Positions 1 through 6,314 of a stretch of DNA of 8,857 nt are shown here, piece after piece. The translations under genes and the position numbers were made by a program. This stretch comes from an uncultured bacterium (lineage in GTDB: Bacteria; Bacteroidota; Bacteroidia; Bacteroidales; Paludibacteraceae): contig CAMTOX010000059.1 of assembly GCA_947074225.1 (NCBI GenBank), positions 1-8,857 of the forward strand, read 5' to 3'. Below the pieces are notes generated by a model that ran no database searches, was not told where the DNA came from, and saw only the letters and a list, made by a program, of their open reading frames with translations. Position 1 is the stretch's first letter; every line of letters begins with the position of its first letter.

Positions 1-76
1 TGAAGGAATAGGAAAAATCACGAATAACAATAGAACATGTGTATAAATAATAAATACAAGGTAAAAAAGAATCTAT

Positions 77-679
77 TTGGTATTATTATTTATATCATTA
101 GCTATAGTTATTTTGGCTAGTCAAGGAAAAAAGAATAACTATTTAATTACCTACTTCTCTGTTCCAGAGAGTCATACTATTGATGCATCTACTGGAGCAA
201 GTAAAATACTGGTCGATGGTAAGATGTATGGCACCACACAATATATTGCAGAGGTGATAGCCCAAGCTACCGGAGGCACTCTTTTTGAGATCAAGACCAA
301 ACATGAATACCCTACTCAAACACATAAAGCCTTAATAGACTATGCAAAACAAGAACAGGAGAATAAGGTTTATCCGGAAATTGCTTCAAAAATCCCTAAC
401 TTTGAGCAATATGATGTTATTTTTGTGGGGTACCCCAATTGGTGGTATGATATGCCAATGGTGATATATACCTTAATGCGTCAGTATGATTTCTCGGGCA
501 AAACCATAGTTCCTTTTGTAACTCATGGCGGAAGTGGTTTTGATGATTCTGTGAAAACCATAGAGAAGCTAGAGCCTAAAGCAAAGGTAAATCCAATGCC
601 TGCAATCTCTAACAAAAGAGCAGCAACAAGTAAAGAGGCTGTAATAAATTGGCTTAAAAAAGAGGGATACGTAAAATAG
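77..679 (+). CDS. Exported flavodoxin-like protein, 5' end uncertain (TTG start or frameshift)
   Basis: A flavodoxin-fold FMN protein expected to carry one or two electrons. Residues 1-16 are hydrophobic (VLLFISLAIVILAS) and look like the core of a Sec signal peptide, which would place the protein outside the cytoplasm. The FMN region starts at YFS (26-28), is interrupted by an insert of about 23 residues, and resumes at GTTQYIAEV (52-60). This arrangement occurs in one branch of bacterial flavodoxins, in contrast to the compact SWSGNT loop of the second flavodoxin here. Other hallmarks are YDVIFVGYPNWW (112-123), GKTIVPFVTHGGSGF (141-155) and a final helix at 186-196. The reading frame has no ATG: it opens after a stop at 62-64, and the only nearby start is TTG at 77, which leaves the signal peptide without its positively charged N-terminus. 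An ATG at 37 in another frame would supply that part after loss of one A from the run 63-68, giving about 213 residues. The RibD-like gene follows 7 bp downstream. Family call firm; start and functional state uncertain. Confidence 0.8.
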   Translation: MVLLFISLAIVILASQGKKNNYLITYFSVPESHTIDASTGASKILVDGKMYGTTQYIAEVIAQATGGTLFEIKTKHEYPTQTHKALIDYAKQEQENKVYPEIASKIPNFEQYDVIFVGYPNWWYDMPMVIYTLMRQYDFSGKTIVPFVTHGGSGFDDSVKTIEKLEPKAKVNPMPAISNKRAATSKEAVINWLKKEGYVK

Positions 680-686
680 AGCAGAT

Positions 687-1412
687 ATGAAACACTTGGA
701 TAAACCCTATATCGTATGCCATATGATGAGCTCTGTGGATGGACGTTTAGATAGCGATAGATTCTCCTTACCCTATAATGGTAAAGATTTTGATACTGTA
801 TCTGAATCTTATTTCGAAATAAGTAACGACTTTCATGCCGATGCAATATTAATTGGCCGAGAAACTGTACAAAAACACTATTTCAACGCTCCCTTTACCA
901 GCGATAGTTATACAGAAAATAGAGATTTTAAATCGCATCATGGCTCAAAAGATTCTAATCGTTTAACCATCATTGCCGATTCCAAAGGAAGCATTAAATA
1001 TACAACGAACCATGCCGATGGAGAGAATATTATTGCCATTTTGGGCCAAAGCGTCTCTAAAGAGTATTTGGAGCACCTGCAACAGATGGGTATTTCATAC
1101 CTCTTTGCAGGCGAAGGAGGTAAAGATATAAAGCTAGCCATGCATATTCTTTATCATGAATTTAATATCAAGAAACTTATTTTAGAGGGAGGAGGAATTA
1201 TAAATGGAAGCTTTCTTAAAGAGTCATTAATAGATGAACTGAGTTTAATGATTTACCCTGGAATAGATGGCTTAGCAGGTAGTTCTACCATATTTGATTT
1301 TATGGGCGGTACTACAAATGAGTTGCCTGCCGGTAACCAAACTTTAGAACTCATACAAATGGAACCATTAAACGATGGCATTGTTTGGTTAGTATATAAA
1401 TTTCATAGTTGA
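687..1412 (+). CDS. RibD C-terminal / dihydrofolate reductase family protein
   Basis: A stand-alone NAD(P)H-dependent reductase of the RibD_C type (241 residues), the fold shared by dihydrofolate reductase and the pyrimidine reductase of riboflavin synthesis. Visible hallmarks are the N-terminal strand with SSVDGR (15-20), ADAILIGRETV (51-61), the nucleotide-binding EGGGIINGSFL (167-177) followed by LIDEL (181-185), and the YPGIDG turn (190-195). There is no signal peptide, so it should be cytoplasmic. No deaminase domain is present, so it is not the bifunctional RibD. Such single-domain proteins are often labelled riboflavin-specific reductase or dihydrofolate reductase family, but their true substrates are mostly unknown and sequence alone does not decide it. 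The ATG at 687 is the natural start, 7 bp after the flavodoxin stop, which suggests co-transcription. A strong terminator follows, so the pair is separate from the downstream operon. Confidence 0.88.
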   Translation: MKHLDKPYIVCHMMSSVDGRLDSDRFSLPYNGKDFDTVSESYFEISNDFHADAILIGRETVQKHYFNAPFTSDSYTENRDFKSHHGSKDSNRLTIIADSKGSIKYTTNHADGENIIAILGQSVSKEYLEHLQQMGISYLFAGEGGKDIKLAMHILYHEFNIKKLILEGGGIINGSFLKESLIDELSLMIYPGIDGLAGSSTIFDFMGGTTNELPAGNQTLELIQMEPLNDGIVWLVYKFHS

Positions 1413-1442
1413 TTTGCGAATAGATTGATTCTATGATTTCAT

Positions 1443-1481
1443 AATACTCTAAAGCTTAAAACACTTTAGAGTATTTATTTT
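1443..1481 (+). terminator. Intrinsic terminator after the RibD-like gene
   Basis: A perfect 12-bp stem pairs AATACTCTAAAG (1443-1454) with CTTTAGAGTATT (1464-1475) around a 9-nt loop, followed directly by TATTTT (1476-1481). It lies 30 bp after the stop codon of the upstream gene. The stem is symmetrical and could work in both directions, but no minus-strand gene ends here. Confidence 0.85.
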
Positions 1482-1550
1482 GAAAATAAGTCAATGAAAG
1501 AATCATCTCACTTATTTATTGACAATTACATCATTGAATAGCATAAAAAA

Positions 1551-1583
1551 TGTGACGTATTACAATAAATTATCTTAACTTTG
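1551..1583 (+). promoter_or_regulatory. Candidate Bacteroidota promoter, distal
   Basis: TAACTTTG at 1576-1583 fits the Bacteroidota -7 consensus TAnnTTTG. TGTG at 1551-1554, 21 nt upstream, is one base off the TTTG -33 element. Transcription would start near 1590, leaving a leader of about 150 nt before the aldo/keto reductase. It is an AT-rich match only; no start site is known. Confidence 0.35.
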
Positions 1584-1657
1584 TTAATTAAAAACTCCAC
1601 TCAAATAGGTTATGATTAAATCTATGTAATTTGTATACGCCAAAAAGTAAAAAGTAT

Positions 1658-1709
1658 AAGTTCATAAAGTTCTTAGCTATTACCTTTGTATCGGATAAAA
1701 AATGAACTT
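1658..1709. repeat. 8-bp inverted repeat flanking the proximal promoter element
   Basis: AAGTTCAT at 1658-1665 is the exact reverse complement of ATGAACTT at 1702-1709, with 36 nt between. AAGTTC also recurs in direct orientation at 1667-1672. This could be an operator pair or a weak leader fold, but an 8-bp match in AT-rich DNA may be chance. Confidence 0.3.
1681..1688 (+). promoter_or_regulatory. Candidate Bacteroidota -7 element, proximal
   Basis: TACCTTTG fits TAnnTTTG and would start transcription about 45 nt before the ATG at 1740. No good TTTG -33 element lies at the expected distance, since the sequence around 1657 is TAAGTTC. If it is used, it may need an activator. It sits between the two arms of an 8-bp inverted repeat (1658-1665 and 1702-1709). 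Confidence 0.35.
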
Positions 1710-1739
1710 TTCCGTTTTTGACCAAAATAATTATTATTT

Positions 1740-3143
1740 ATGAATAAAACACCCAAAAAGATTACCCGTAGAGACTTCTTGAAAGTTACAGGAGGCAGTT
1801 TAGCCATCGGCACTCTTGCGATGGTTGGTTGTAATAGCAATAGCTCAAATGGCACCACAAGAGGTGGCAACGCTTCTTTAGAGCCAGCTACCGACAAAAT
1901 GACCTACCGCACTACGCCAAGCACAGGCGATAAAGTGTCGCTTTTAGGCTATGGCATGATGCGTTTGCCAATACTACCCACCCCTGCTGCCGATGGTAAT
2001 GTTGTAGACCAACAAGCTACCAATGAATTAGTAGACTATGCCATTGCCCATGGTGTGAACCTTTTCGATACCTCCCCCGCTTATATGCAGGGATACTCTG
2101 AACGTGCTACCGGTATAGCATTGAGTCGCCATCCCCGCGAGAAGTACTATGTATCGACAAAACTCTCTAACTTTGCACCAAACACATGGAGCCGTGAAGC
2201 CTCAATGAGAATCTACAACCGTTCTTTTGAAGAGCTACAAGTAGATTATATTGATTATATGCTGCTTCATGCCATAGGATTAGGAGGCATGGAAAATCTT
2301 CATGGTCGATATTTAGATAATGGCATGTTAGACTTCCTTGTTGAGGAGCGTAGCAAAGGAAAGATTCGTAATTTAGGATTCTCTTACCATGGCGATATCG
2401 AAGTATTTGACTATTTGCTCTCAAAACATGACGAATACAAATGGGATTTCGTACTTATACAGCTTAACTATGTGGATTGGCAGCATGCTAAAGAGATAAA
2501 TCCAAGAAATACCAATGCTGAATATTTGCTTGGGGAATTAGATAAGCGCGGCATCCCTGCCACAGTTATGGAACCAATACTTGGTGGACGTTTAGCTAAA
2601 CTTCCAGATTACCTAGCTCGACGCTTGAAACAACAACGTCCTAATGATAGCGTTGCTTCTTGGGCATTTAGATATTGTGGTTCGTACCCTGGCGTACTCT
2701 CGGTATTAAGCGGAATGACCTATATGGAGCACTTACAAGATAACATTAATAGCTTTGCACCATTAGAACCACTAACAGAGAATGAATTCGAGCTACTCTT
2801 TGACACTGCTCGGTTAATGGTAGAATACCCTTTAATTCCATGTACAGATTGTAAATATTGTATGCCATGCCCTTATGGCATCGATATACCAACCCTATTT
2901 TTACATTACAATAAGTGCGTATGTGAGGACAACTTCCCTCAATCGAGTCAAGATGAGAACTACGCTAAAGCACGTAAAGCATTCTTGGTTGGATACGATC
3001 GTAGCGTACCTAAACTTCGTCAAGCAGCACACTGTATTGGATGTAATCAATGCGTACATCACTGCCCGCAAGCCATTAAGATACCTACGGAATTAATGCG
3101 TATAGATCAGTATATAGAACAATTAAAACAAAATAGTATTTAA
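1740..3143 (+). CDS. Tat-exported aldo/keto reductase with two C-terminal 4Fe-4S motifs
   Basis: An NAD(P)H-fold aldo/keto reductase joined to a ferredoxin-like tail (467 residues). The N-terminus TRRDFLKV (9-16) followed by a hydrophobic stretch is a twin-arginine export signal. MVGC (28-31) resembles a weak lipobox, so it may be a periplasm-facing lipoprotein. The barrel holds the expected catalytic tetrad: Asp110, Tyr115, Lys141 and His177. The C-terminus has Cys368/371/374/377 and Cys432/435/438/442, the latter in a classic CxxCxxCxxxCP arrangement, enough for two clusters. The cofactor-binding end of the barrel reads SVLSGMTYMEHLQDN (321-335) instead of the IPK-type loop of ordinary NADPH enzymes, which is usual in this Fe-S branch. 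Because pyridine nucleotides are not expected outside the cytoplasm, I infer that electrons come through the Fe-S tail from the flavodoxin and polyferredoxin encoded just downstream. First gene of the putative operon. The family call is strong; the substrate is unknown. Confidence 0.93.
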   Translation: MNKTPKKITRRDFLKVTGGSLAIGTLAMVGCNSNSSNGTTRGGNASLEPATDKMTYRTTPSTGDKVSLLGYGMMRLPILPTPAADGNVVDQQATNELVDYAIAHGVNLFDTSPAYMQGYSERATGIALSRHPREKYYVSTKLSNFAPNTWSREASMRIYNRSFEELQVDYIDYMLLHAIGLGGMENLHGRYLDNGMLDFLVEERSKGKIRNLGFSYHGDIEVFDYLLSKHDEYKWDFVLIQLNYVDWQHAKEINPRNTNAEYLLGELDKRGIPATVMEPILGGRLAKLPDYLARRLKQQRPNDSVASWAFRYCGSYPGVLSVLSGMTYMEHLQDNINSFAPLEPLTENEFELLFDTARLMVEYPLIPCTDCKYCMPCPYGIDIPTLFLHYNKCVCEDNFPQSSQDENYAKARKAFLVGYDRSVPKLRQAAHCIGCNQCVHHCPQAIKIPTELMRIDQYIEQLKQNSI

Positions 3144-3159
3144 TCTAAACTTCGCGACT

Positions 3160-3708
3160 ATGAAACGTAACACTTTATTATTGACATTTATTTTAATGAT
3201 AACTATGAGTACCACATTACAAGCGCAAAAAGCATTGGTAGTTTACTTCTCTTGGTCGGGCAACACAAAGATGATTGCTTACCAAATTAAAGAGTTTATT
3301 AATGCCGACATCTTTGAGATAGTACCAGAGAAGGCCTATTCAACTAGCTACAACATCTGTGTTGACGAGGCAAAAAAAGAGAAAGAAAGCAATGCTAGAC
3401 CTGCTTATTTAGGTAGCCCCAAAAATATTGAAAGCTATGATGTAATCTTTATCGGCTTTCCAAATTGGTGGGGAACTATGCCAATGGTATTGAATACTTT
3501 CCTTGAAAATACAGACCTAGCAGGTAAAACTGTCATCCCATTCTGCACCCATGGTGGAGGTGGCGTACAACAATGTTTCAAAGATTTCCAGAAACAGACC
3601 ACCGATTGTAAAACGCAAAAAGGATTCCTTGTAAACGGAAGCTCAGCTTGGGAAGCCGAACCCGAAGTAGAGAAATGGCTTCGTAATGATTTAAAACTTT
3701 TAAAATAA
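3160..3708 (+). CDS. Exported flavodoxin
   Basis: A 182-residue flavodoxin with a clear Sec signal peptide: MKRN, a hydrophobic core at 5-17, and probable cleavage after LQA (20-22). The mature protein is a compact flavodoxin: YFSWSGNTK (29-37) is the FMN phosphate loop, YDVIFIGFPNWWGTMP is the second flavin-contact region, and GKTVIPFCTHGGGG the third. Flavodoxins normally work in the cytoplasm as one-electron carriers, so export implies electron transfer in the periplasm. It lies between the Tat-exported aldo/keto reductase (16 bp upstream) and the membrane polyferredoxin (5 bp downstream), which makes it the likely shuttle between them. It is a diverged paralogue of the protein at 77-679, sharing PNWW, MPMV and THGG segments but lacking that protein's insert in the FMN loop. 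How FMN is loaded after Sec export is not explained by anything in this window. Confidence 0.92.
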   Translation: MKRNTLLLTFILMITMSTTLQAQKALVVYFSWSGNTKMIAYQIKEFINADIFEIVPEKAYSTSYNICVDEAKKEKESNARPAYLGSPKNIESYDVIFIGFPNWWGTMPMVLNTFLENTDLAGKTVIPFCTHGGGGVQQCFKDFQKQTTDCKTQKGFLVNGSSAWEAEPEVEKWLRNDLKLLK

Positions 3709-3713
3709 ACCAC

Positions 3714-5189
3714 ATGCTAAGAAAATTCAGAATAGCTCTTGCTACTTTCTTTTTTGTCATTATAACTCTTCTATTTCTAGATTTCACAGGAACTATTCAT
3801 CTGTGGTTTGGCTGGATGGCTAAAATACAGTTTCTTCCTGCGCTATTAGCAGTAAATATTGGAGTAGTTGTAGGATTAATACTCTTAACATTACTATTTG
3901 GAAGAGTCTATTGCTCTATCATATGTCCGTTAGGAGTATTTCAAGATATTACATCATCATTTAATAAGAAGAAGAACCACTTCTCTTATTCTAAGGCTTT
4001 ATCATGGCTTAGATATACCATGCTTGGTTTATTTATTGTAGCATTTATTGCCGGAATAGGGTCTTTTGTTGCTCTACTTGAACCTTATAGTGCTTATGGA
4101 CGCATGGTATCAAACTTATTAGCACCACTATACCAATGGGTAAATAATCTCTTTGCTTTAATTGCCGAACGTGCCGATAGCTATGCTTTCTATCACAAAG
4201 AAGTTTGGATAAAAAGTATTGGGACATTTAGTGTTGCCATTATAACTTTAGTCGTTCTAATGGTTTTAGCATGGCGTAATGGAAGAACCTACTGTAACAC
4301 CATATGTCCGGTTGGGACCATACTTGGTTTTGTGTCGCGTATCTCTTTATTTAAAGTGCGTATAGATACCGAGAAGTGTAATAGTTGTGGATTATGTGCT
4401 CGCAATTGTAAAGGGTCATGTATAGATCCGAAGAGCCATAAAATTGACTATTCACGTTGTGTTAGCTGCTATAACTGCCTAGAGAAATGCAATAAAAAAG
4501 CGCTCATCTATTCAGCTAAAAGTATTAAACAGCCTAAAAAGGGTGAAGAAGAAAAAGTCGATGAATCGCGCCGCAACATGCTTGCTGTCTCTACAGCTCT
4601 CATAGCTAGCTCAACATTAAAGGCTCAAGAGACTAAAGTAGACGGAGGATTAGCATTTATTGAAGATAAGAAAATCCCTAACCGTCTCACGCCAATTGTA
4701 CCTGCAGGTGGTAAAAGCATTCGTCATTTCACTTTACACTGTACTGCTTGTCAGCTTTGTGTTTCAGCATGTCCAAACGATGTACTCCGTCCTTCGACCA
4801 CTTTATTAAACTTTATGCAACCAGAAATGAGCTACGAACGTGGTTACTGTAGACCGGAGTGTACGCGTTGTTCAGAGATTTGTCCTGCAGGAGCAATACA
4901 TCTAACTACTAAAGAGGATAAATCTTCTACACAAATAGGCCATGCGGTATGGGTTGAAGAGAACTGTGTCGTTTTAACCGACGAAGTAGAGTGTGGCAAC
5001 TGTGCACGACATTGTCCTGTAGGAGCTATAGAGATGGTCGAAATCAATAAAGGATCATTGGATAGTAGAACCATACCTATTGTCAATATTGAACGTTGTA
5101 TCGGATGTGGCGCATGTGAATATCTTTGCCCTGCTCGACCATTCAGCGCTATATATGTCGAGGGACATAGAGCTCATAAAATAGTTTAA
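3714..5189 (+). CDS. NapH/NosR-like membrane polyferredoxin fused to a NapG-like ferredoxin
   Basis: A 491-residue integral membrane iron-sulfur protein. The N-terminal half has about four membrane helices (roughly 8-24, 42-62, 101-122 and 170-187) and two CxxxCP motifs (Cys67/71 and Cys194/198), as in NapH, NosR and CcoG-type proteins that move electrons from quinol across the membrane. Two ferredoxin motifs follow (Cys222/225/228/232 and Cys249/252/255/259). A charged linker then leads to SRRNML plus a short hydrophobic run (285-303), which looks like an internal twin-arginine signal. After it come four more cysteine groups: 343/346/349/353, 379/383/386/390, 418/427/430/434 and 462/465/468/472. 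This second half resembles NapG, a Tat-exported ferredoxin, so the gene looks like NapH and NapG in one chain, with up to six clusters. It probably feeds electrons to the exported flavodoxin and Fe-S reductase upstream. No nitrate reductase genes are present, so a role in nitrate respiration is not supported. Confidence 0.9.
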   Translation: MLRKFRIALATFFFVIITLLFLDFTGTIHLWFGWMAKIQFLPALLAVNIGVVVGLILLTLLFGRVYCSIICPLGVFQDITSSFNKKKNHFSYSKALSWLRYTMLGLFIVAFIAGIGSFVALLEPYSAYGRMVSNLLAPLYQWVNNLFALIAERADSYAFYHKEVWIKSIGTFSVAIITLVVLMVLAWRNGRTYCNTICPVGTILGFVSRISLFKVRIDTEKCNSCGLCARNCKGSCIDPKSHKIDYSRCVSCYNCLEKCNKKALIYSAKSIKQPKKGEEEKVDESRRNMLAVSTALIASSTLKAQETKVDGGLAFIEDKKIPNRLTPIVPAGGKSIRHFTLHCTACQLCVSACPNDVLRPSTTLLNFMQPEMSYERGYCRPECTRCSEICPAGAIHLTTKEDKSSTQIGHAVWVEENCVVLTDEVECGNCARHCPVGAIEMVEINKGSLDSRTIPIVNIERCIGCGACEYLCPARPFSAIYVEGHRAHKIV

Positions 5190-5211
5190 ACACCAAAATG
5201 AATAGAACAAA

Positions 5212-5634
5212 ATGATGCAATTAATAATAGACCAATTACACTTGGGCATATACTCTTGTGTTATCAATCAAAATGGAAAGATACGTACCTTTACACAACG
5301 TGGAGTAGCCGACCTATACGACCTATTAAACAGCGATGATAATTTCTTGCACGAAGCAGAGATTGCAGATAAAGTAATAGGCAAAGCGGCAGCAGCACTA
5401 CTTATAAAAGGTGGCATTAAATCTGTCTTTTCAGAGGTTATCAGCCAGAGTGCATTAGCACTCTTCAACAAGCATCATATTGAGGTATTATATACAGAAT
5501 TAGTACCTCACATCATTAACCGTAATAACAATGGTTGGTGTCCGTTAGAGGAGCGTACTGCAGAGACCAATAACATTGAAGAGATTTATGGTATAGTAGA
5601 TACGTTTATTAAACAGCTAAGAGCGAAACAATGA
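5212..5634 (+). CDS. DUF1893 family protein
   Basis: A 140-residue cytoplasmic protein of the DUF1893 family, recognised by DKVIGKAAAALLIKGG (53-68), the SEVISQSALALF stretch (74-85) and LVPHIINRN..GWCPLEE (97-114). Family knowledge from memory: the Thermotoga protein TM1506 has a cytidine-deaminase-like fold. I see no complete zinc set here, because the only cysteine in the conserved C-terminal motif is Cys110 and there is no PCxxC. Catalysis by a standard deaminase mechanism is therefore not supported, and ligand binding or a sensor role is possible. ATG occurs at both 5212 and 5215, so the start may be one codon later. The gene follows the polyferredoxin by 22 bp and overlaps the next gene by 4 bp (ATGA), which implies translational coupling. 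Function unknown; the operon links it to redox and uptake proteins. Confidence 0.85.
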   Translation: MMQLIIDQLHLGIYSCVINQNGKIRTFTQRGVADLYDLLNSDDNFLHEAEIADKVIGKAAAALLIKGGIKSVFSEVISQSALALFNKHHIEVLYTELVPHIINRNNNGWCPLEERTAETNNIEEIYGIVDTFIKQLRAKQ

Positions 5635-6278
5635 ACAAAAAAGTTAGCCCATTATTTATATGCGTTGTTGCTTTCATAGCACTTTTCTGGAATATGAAAA
5701 CCAATGAAGATTCCGAAAAGAGCTATGAAAGTAGTATCAAAGCAATGATGAGTCGCTACCCTGAGTCTACGCTTAAAGATATATACAAGAGTTTCTTCCA
5801 AGATCGTTTAGGTCCTGGACATCTCGTTAACGACACTAATCGTGTAGCTCAATATTTAACTAGAGAGCTACAAGAGGGTAATTTCTCTTCTCTTTGGCAA
5901 GTAGAGCCTACAGGTTGTGACACTAATTTCTACCGTGTAAGTTTAGCTTTAGTGGCCGACAGTACCATTCCCGAAATACTTTTACTCAATGCATTTATAC
6001 GTAGTGCTAATGAACATAAACCAATAACTATTGAAGAGTGGCGCAATGAATGGAATACTATTATCCAGACCATTGACAAGATGGACCTTTCTCTTCCTAA
6101 CTATGCCGAGGATAAAGAGGAGATACAAGAGCGTCTAGCTCAAGGAAAGTATATTGGGCATCATAGCTCACAGTACCGCAATGCATACTCGCCACATTAT
6201 CGTATTATTAGTAAAGAGATTTACAACACTGAAATTAAGCCATACGTTGAGAAGAGAAAGGGCATATCATCGCCTTAG
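5631..6278 (+). CDS. Unrecognised membrane-anchored or exported protein
   Basis: A 215-residue protein I cannot assign to a named family. Its N-terminus (MNKKVS, hydrophobic 7-20) is a signal anchor or an uncleaved signal peptide. The rest is soluble, mostly charged and helical in appearance. Notable segments are SRYPESTLKDIYKSFFQDRL (41-60) followed by GPGHL (61-65), an acidic WRNEWNTIIQTID region (137-149), and a His/Tyr-rich C-terminal stretch HHSSQYRNAYSPHYRII (177-193). The GPGH and HH/PHY clusters could hold a catalytic or metal-binding site, but that is a guess. It has only two cysteines, Cys11 within the hydrophobic segment and Cys96, and no recognisable heme, Fe-S or flavin motif. 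The start is set by the 4-bp ATGA overlap with the DUF1893 gene, so the two are probably made together. It precedes the TonB-dependent receptor by 36 bp. It may be a periplasmic binding or processing protein for the imported ligand. Confidence 0.75.
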   Translation: MNKKVSPLFICVVAFIALFWNMKTNEDSEKSYESSIKAMMSRYPESTLKDIYKSFFQDRLGPGHLVNDTNRVAQYLTRELQEGNFSSLWQVEPTGCDTNFYRVSLALVADSTIPEILLLNAFIRSANEHKPITIEEWRNEWNTIIQTIDKMDLSLPNYAEDKEEIQERLAQGKYIGHHSSQYRNAYSPHYRIISKEIYNTEIKPYVEKRKGISSP

Positions 6279-6314
6279 CACTTACTTCACAACAAACAGA
6301 AGTTCCAAAATAAC

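Larger units (their letters stand above)
1413..1739. other. Intergenic region: terminator plus putative operon leader
   Basis: A non-coding gap of 327 bp between the reductase and the Fe-S aldo/keto reductase. It contains the intrinsic terminator at 1443-1481, two candidate promoters (near 1551-1583 and 1681-1688) and inverted-repeat sequences, listed separately. The rest is AT-rich, with no credible coding frame and no riboswitch I recognise, including the cobalamin and FMN classes. Confidence 0.75.

Noticed and set aside
1..46. Tail of an upstream gene in frame 2 (stop at 44-46)
   Set aside because: Only about 14 codons are visible, with no recognisable sequence, so it cannot be told from non-coding DNA.
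523..846. Minus-strand open frame of 107 codons across the junction of the first two genes
   Set aside because: It lies antisense to two clear genes, its product (many Tyr, Arg and Ser residues) matches no family I know, and it has no promoter or start context.
77..1412. Riboflavin/FMN supply module (RibD-like reductase with flavodoxins and an S component)
   Set aside because: The reductase lacks the deaminase half of RibD, no other rib gene or FMN riboswitch is present, a terminator separates it from the S component, and the S component does not resemble RibU.
1590..1739. Possible riboswitch in the 150-nt leader of the operon
   Set aside because: No cobalamin, FMN, TPP or other conserved riboswitch core could be recognised. 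The leader is AT-rich with only weak pairing, so no riboswitch is claimed.
1790..1796. AGGAGG-like Shine-Dalgarno sequence
   Set aside because: It lies inside the signal-peptide codons of the aldo/keto reductase, is not followed by a sensible start, and Bacteroidota rarely depend on such sites.
3714..5189. Periplasmic nitrate reductase (Nap) electron-transfer module
   Set aside because: Only the NapH/NapG-like architecture is present. No NapA, NapB, NapD or NapC gene is in the window.
5198..5215. Five-codon reading frame (MNRTK) ending over the DUF1893 start
   Set aside because: The overlap of its TGA with the ATG at 5212 could allow coupling, but so short a frame in AT-rich DNA is easily chance.
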